Positions 5,272 to 7,036 of a DNA stretch of 7,036 nucleotides are shown piece by piece. The stretch is from Candidatus Komeilibacteria bacterium. GTDB taxonomy: Bacteria; Patescibacteriota; Patescibacteriia; UBA1558; S5-K13. The notes under the pieces were generated by a model. That model saw nothing but the letters and a program-made list of their open reading frames with translations, did no database searches and had not been told where the DNA came from. Numbering within the stretch: position 1 is the stretch's first letter; each line of letters starts with the position of its first letter. The position numbers and the translations under genes are program-made. The stretch covers positions 1 through 7,036 of the forward strand of contig JAUVAE010000035.1 of NCBI GenBank assembly GCA_030591905.1, written 5' to 3'.

Positions 5272-6321
5272 AAATAATTTCATATGTTTAATTCTTTCTA
5301 CTGGCACCACTCTATTTTTCTCTAAAGCCTCACTTAAATCTACTGTCTGTATTTCTGTACCTCGTACATTCACCATTTTCCCAAAATCATTTTTATCAAC
5401 TAATTCTACTGCTTCTACTCCCAGCCTTAAACCTAAAACTCTATCAAAAGCTGTTGGTTTACCAGCTCGTTGAGTATGTCCCAGAACAACATGTCTAGTT
5501 TCGGCTCCAGTTCTCTTCTCTATTTCTTTAACTAAATGATTCGCTAAATTTCTCTTTTTTAAAACTACGTTTCCAAAAGAATCTTTTTCTTCTTCATCTT
5601 CAAACCAATTATCATCTACTGGCTTAGCTCCTTCTGAAATAACTATAATAGAATAATTTTTGTTATCTTCTTTTCTTTTTTTCACTAAATCACAAATACT
5701 CTTAACATCAAACTTTTCTTCTGGAAGAATAATATAATGAGCTCCACCAGCTAAACCAGAGTCTAGTGCTAACCAACCAGCGTGCCGACCCATTACTTCC
5801 ACCACAATTACCCGATCATGACTCTTAGCTGTAGTATGTAGATTCTCAATCTGCTCCATAGCTCGATTAATAGCAGTATCAAAACCAAAAGTGCAATCAG
5901 TTCCAGATAAATCATTATCAATGGTCTTAGGAATTCCCACAACTTTAACTCCAGCTTTATATAGTTTATTAGCTACCCCCAAAGTATCATCTCCACCAAT
6001 AGCTATTAAATAGTCACAATTATTTTTCTTTAAAGATTCAATAATCTTCTCTTCTCCCTTATCAATTTGATAAGGATTTGTTCTAGAAGCTCCTAATATT
6101 GTTCCACCAGTCATATGAATGTTCTCCACTTCGTCCAAATCTAATTTTCCATAAACAGAATCCTCAATAAGACCTTTCCAACCTTGCTTAAAACCAAGCA
6201 CATCATAACCTAATGTTTTAGCTTTAATTACAATACCTTTAATAACTGCATTTAATCCTGGGGCATCTCCGCCACCAGTGATAACTGCAATTTGCTTTTG
6301 TTTTTTTCCAGTTATAGTCAT
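5254..6321 (-). CDS. pfkA: 6-phosphofructokinase, pyrophosphate-dependent type
   Basis: This enzyme phosphorylates fructose 6-phosphate to fructose 1,6-bisphosphate. At 355 residues it matches the group III (mixed-substrate) PFK subfamily. Visible motifs are GGGDAPGLN (16-24), GGDDT (109-113), PKTIDND (131-137) with catalytic Asp135, MGRHAGW (177-183), and GHTQRAGKPTAFDR (281-294) for sugar-phosphate binding. Asp112 and Lys132 replace the two glycines (E. coli Gly104 and Gly124) needed for ATP, and this pair is the known mark of pyrophosphate-using enzymes, which work reversibly. The start ATG has AGGG 5 nt upstream (6330-6327). The last five residues (TRSPF) are encoded by a hairpin arm and may be a late addition. 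The gene follows the aldolase on the same strand, with a decayed GIY-YIG gene between them that ends 2 bp before this ATG. No convincing promoter of its own is seen, so read-through from the aldolase is possible. Confidence 0.95.
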   Translation of the reverse strand: MTITGKKQKQIAVITGGGDAPGLNAVIKGIVIKAKTLGYDVLGFKQGWKGLIEDSVYGKLDLDEVENIHMTGGTILGASRTNPYQIDKGEEKIIESLKKNNCDYLIAIGGDDTLGVANKLYKAGVKVVGIPKTIDNDLSGTDCTFGFDTAINRAMEQIENLHTTAKSHDRVIVVEVMGRHAGWLALDSGLAGGAHYIILPEEKFDVKSICDLVKKRKEDNKNYSIIVISEGAKPVDDNWFEDEEEKDSFGNVVLKKRNLANHLVKEIEKRTGAETRHVVLGHTQRAGKPTAFDRVLGLRLGVEAVELVDKNDFGKMVNVRGTEIQTVDLSEALEKNRVVPVERIKHMKLFTRSPF

Positions 6322-6323
6322 AT

Positions 6324-6575
6324 TTACCCTGTTAAATAAGATTTAAATCTATTCTTTATAAACATTTTATCATAAAAGTCTTTAAATGCTTTTCTTAATG
6401 AGTTGCATCTTGCCGATTTAGGAACACTTCATAATAAATTAATTTTAATGGTCTTCTATTTTAGCTGGGGCTACCCTTTCATTACAATACAACTTAAATC
6501 TTAACTTTAAATTTTTTGCGTACTCTGTACAAAAGTTTTTATCTTTTCTGATTGTAAAATATAAATACAATACAT
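6324..6575 (-). pseudogene. Decayed GIY-YIG endonuclease gene
   Basis: Reading the minus strand across frames rebuilds an 84-codon protein of the short single-domain GIY-YIG (UvrC N-terminal-like) nuclease family. The pieces are MYCIYILQSE from ATG 6575, KDKNFCTEYAKNLKLRFK, then NRRPLKLIYYEVFLNRQD, then EKHLKT, then YDKMFIKNRFKSYLTG ending at TAA 6326-6324. The order and spacing follow the family pattern (MYYVYIL, FYxGYTxNLKxRF, NRRPxxLIYYE, REKxLK, KNRLKxYL). The frame breaks by loss of one base at 6544-6547 (A run), 6459-6462 (A run) and 6374-6378. A TAA at 6397-6395 replaces the residue before EK. The catalytic YxG is now CTE. Both frameshifts and missense decay are present, so sequencing error alone does not explain it. 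It fills nearly all of the fba-pfk gap and ends 2 bp before the pfk start. Such nucleases are common stand-alone genes in Patescibacteria; a homing-type origin is inference. Confidence 0.85.
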
Positions 6576-6604
6576 ATCAATAATTTAAAATTATTTAACA
6601 GGGT
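6326..6604. repeat. 14-bp inverted repeat joining the fba end and pfk start
   Basis: Arms 6326-6339 (ACCCTGTTAAATAA) and 6591-6604 are perfect complements; allowing one mismatch extends the match to 18 of 19 (6321-6339 with 6591-6609). One arm covers the aldolase stop codon. The other covers the pseudogene's last codons and the pfk ribosome-binding site. The intervening 251 bp is mostly pseudogene. In a joint mRNA the arms could pair and hide the pfk start region. A chance match of this length in an AT-rich window is possible. Confidence 0.5.
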
Positions 6605-7036
6605 GAATAATATTCTTCTTTAGCTTGCTCTAAACTTAAAGGCTTATAATCACTGGCATGCCCTGCCTGACCAAAAGATTCCATCCTAGATGCTACTAAC
6701 TCAGCCATAGCTTCTCGAGCCGGTCTAAGATAATCTCTAAGATCAAATTTTTCTGGACTTTCTACAAAAACCTTTCTAATTTCTCCAGTCATTGCCATTC
6801 GGCAATCAGTATCAACATTAATTTTAGAAATACCATTCTGAATTCCTTGCTGAATGCTTTCAATTGGAACACCACAGGCATTAGGCATATCACCACCATA
6901 TTTATTTATTTTGTCTCTCAATTCTGCTGGTACTGAAGAAGAACCATGCATTACTAAGGCGACATTAACTTTCTTAGCGACTTCTTTTATTAAATCAAGA
7001 GCTAATTTTGGTTCTGATTTAAATTTATAAGCTCCA
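6595..7036 (-). CDS. fba: Class II fructose-bisphosphate aldolase, 3' part only
   Basis: This enzyme cleaves fructose 1,6-bisphosphate into dihydroxyacetone phosphate and glyceraldehyde 3-phosphate using a divalent metal, in glycolysis and gluconeogenesis. The frame is open to the window edge; 146 C-terminal residues are visible, beginning GAYKF. The Met encoded at 6951 sits inside VALVMHGSSSVP and is not the start. The motif HGSSSVP holds a metal-ligand histidine, and KINVDTDCRMAM matches the phosphate/substrate-binding NxDTD segment. The long C-terminal helices after that (FDLRDYLRPAREAMAELV, then ESFGQAGHA) fit the class IIB (Calvin-cycle/cbbA-like, about 345-residue) group rather than the short Bacillus type. 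The product is the substrate partner of the downstream pfk enzyme. The TAA at 6597-6595 lies in one arm of the inverted repeat that reaches the pfk start. Confidence 0.94.
   Translation of the reverse strand, partial: GAYKFKSEPKLALDLIKEVAKKVNVALVMHGSSSVPAELRDKINKYGGDMPNACGVPIESIQQGIQNGISKINVDTDCRMAMTGEIRKVFVESPEKFDLRDYLRPAREAMAELVASRMESFGQAGHASDYKPLSLEQAKEEYYSPC

Noticed and set aside
6551..6580. TTGATA-18-TACAAT promoter-like pair upstream of pfk on the minus strand
   Set aside because: It overlaps the first codons of the GIY-YIG relic, so the match probably reflects coding remnants; it would give a leader of about 220 nt. It stays possible but weak.
6579..6595. AATAATTT-A-AAATTATT inverted repeat after fba as a terminator
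   Set aside because: It is entirely A/T, with no GC stem and no proper loop or T run.
6949..6951. ATG at 6951 as the aldolase start
   Set aside because: It is an internal methionine in VALVMHGSSSVP; upstream codons in frame encode typical aldolase sequence (GAYKF) to the window edge.
1..7036. Alternative genetic code (UGA as glycine), as in some Patescibacteria lineages
   Set aside because: All long frames encode glycine with GGN and contain no internal UGA.
1..7036. CRISPR array, tRNA, rRNA or intact insertion sequence
   Set aside because: No regularly spaced repeats, cloverleaf-like segments, rRNA-like stretches or transposase motifs were seen on either strand.

Overview
The window is AT-rich (roughly 70% A+T by eye) and compact, and its proteins read as those of a small-genome bacterium of the Patescibacteria (Candidate Phyla Radiation) type. 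The reasons are lysine/isoleucine-rich proteins, short intergenic gaps, a membrane-anchored protein and an 83-residue protein that both resemble families I recall from those genomes, and a trace of a short GIY-YIG nuclease. The assignment rests on recognition, not on a marker gene. Stops are TAA or TAG, glycine is encoded by GGN, and no in-frame UGA is seen, so the code appears standard (table 11).

Layout, left to right. Positions 1-530 (+) hold the 3' part of a two-helix membrane protein. A bidirectional terminator separates it from a leftward three-gene group: an 83-residue conserved hypothetical (2558-2307), thioredoxin (2283-1960) and glutamate dehydrogenase (1802-582). A sigma70-like promoter at 2722-2694, embedded in nested AT repeats, probably drives this group. 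A strong 12-bp hairpin of unknown role lies between trx and gdh. Next comes a monocistronic leftward SF2 helicase of the archaeal Hef/FANCM (MPH1) type (4675-2804), with a near-consensus promoter, a strong Shine-Dalgarno and its own terminator. Diverging from it is a 102-residue lysine-rich hypothetical (4842-5150, +), followed by a terminator.

The right end carries glycolysis genes on the minus strand: a class II fructose-bisphosphate aldolase (cut by the window edge) and a 6-phosphofructokinase (6321-5254) whose active-site residues are those of pyrophosphate-dependent enzymes. They catalyse consecutive steps (F6P to F1,6BP to triose phosphates).

The 270-bp gap between the two glycolytic genes is not empty. 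Reading across frames, it holds a decayed GIY-YIG endonuclease gene (6575-6324) with three single-base losses, one internal stop and a ruined active site. It ends 2 bp before the pfk start codon, so its last codons now form the pfk ribosome-binding region. The same bases are complementary to the 3' end of the aldolase gene. Other points worth following are an N-terminal sliding-clamp-binding-like motif in the Hef-type helicase, and two hairpins that place a gene's stop codon in the loop. I see no rRNA, tRNA, CRISPR array or intact mobile element.
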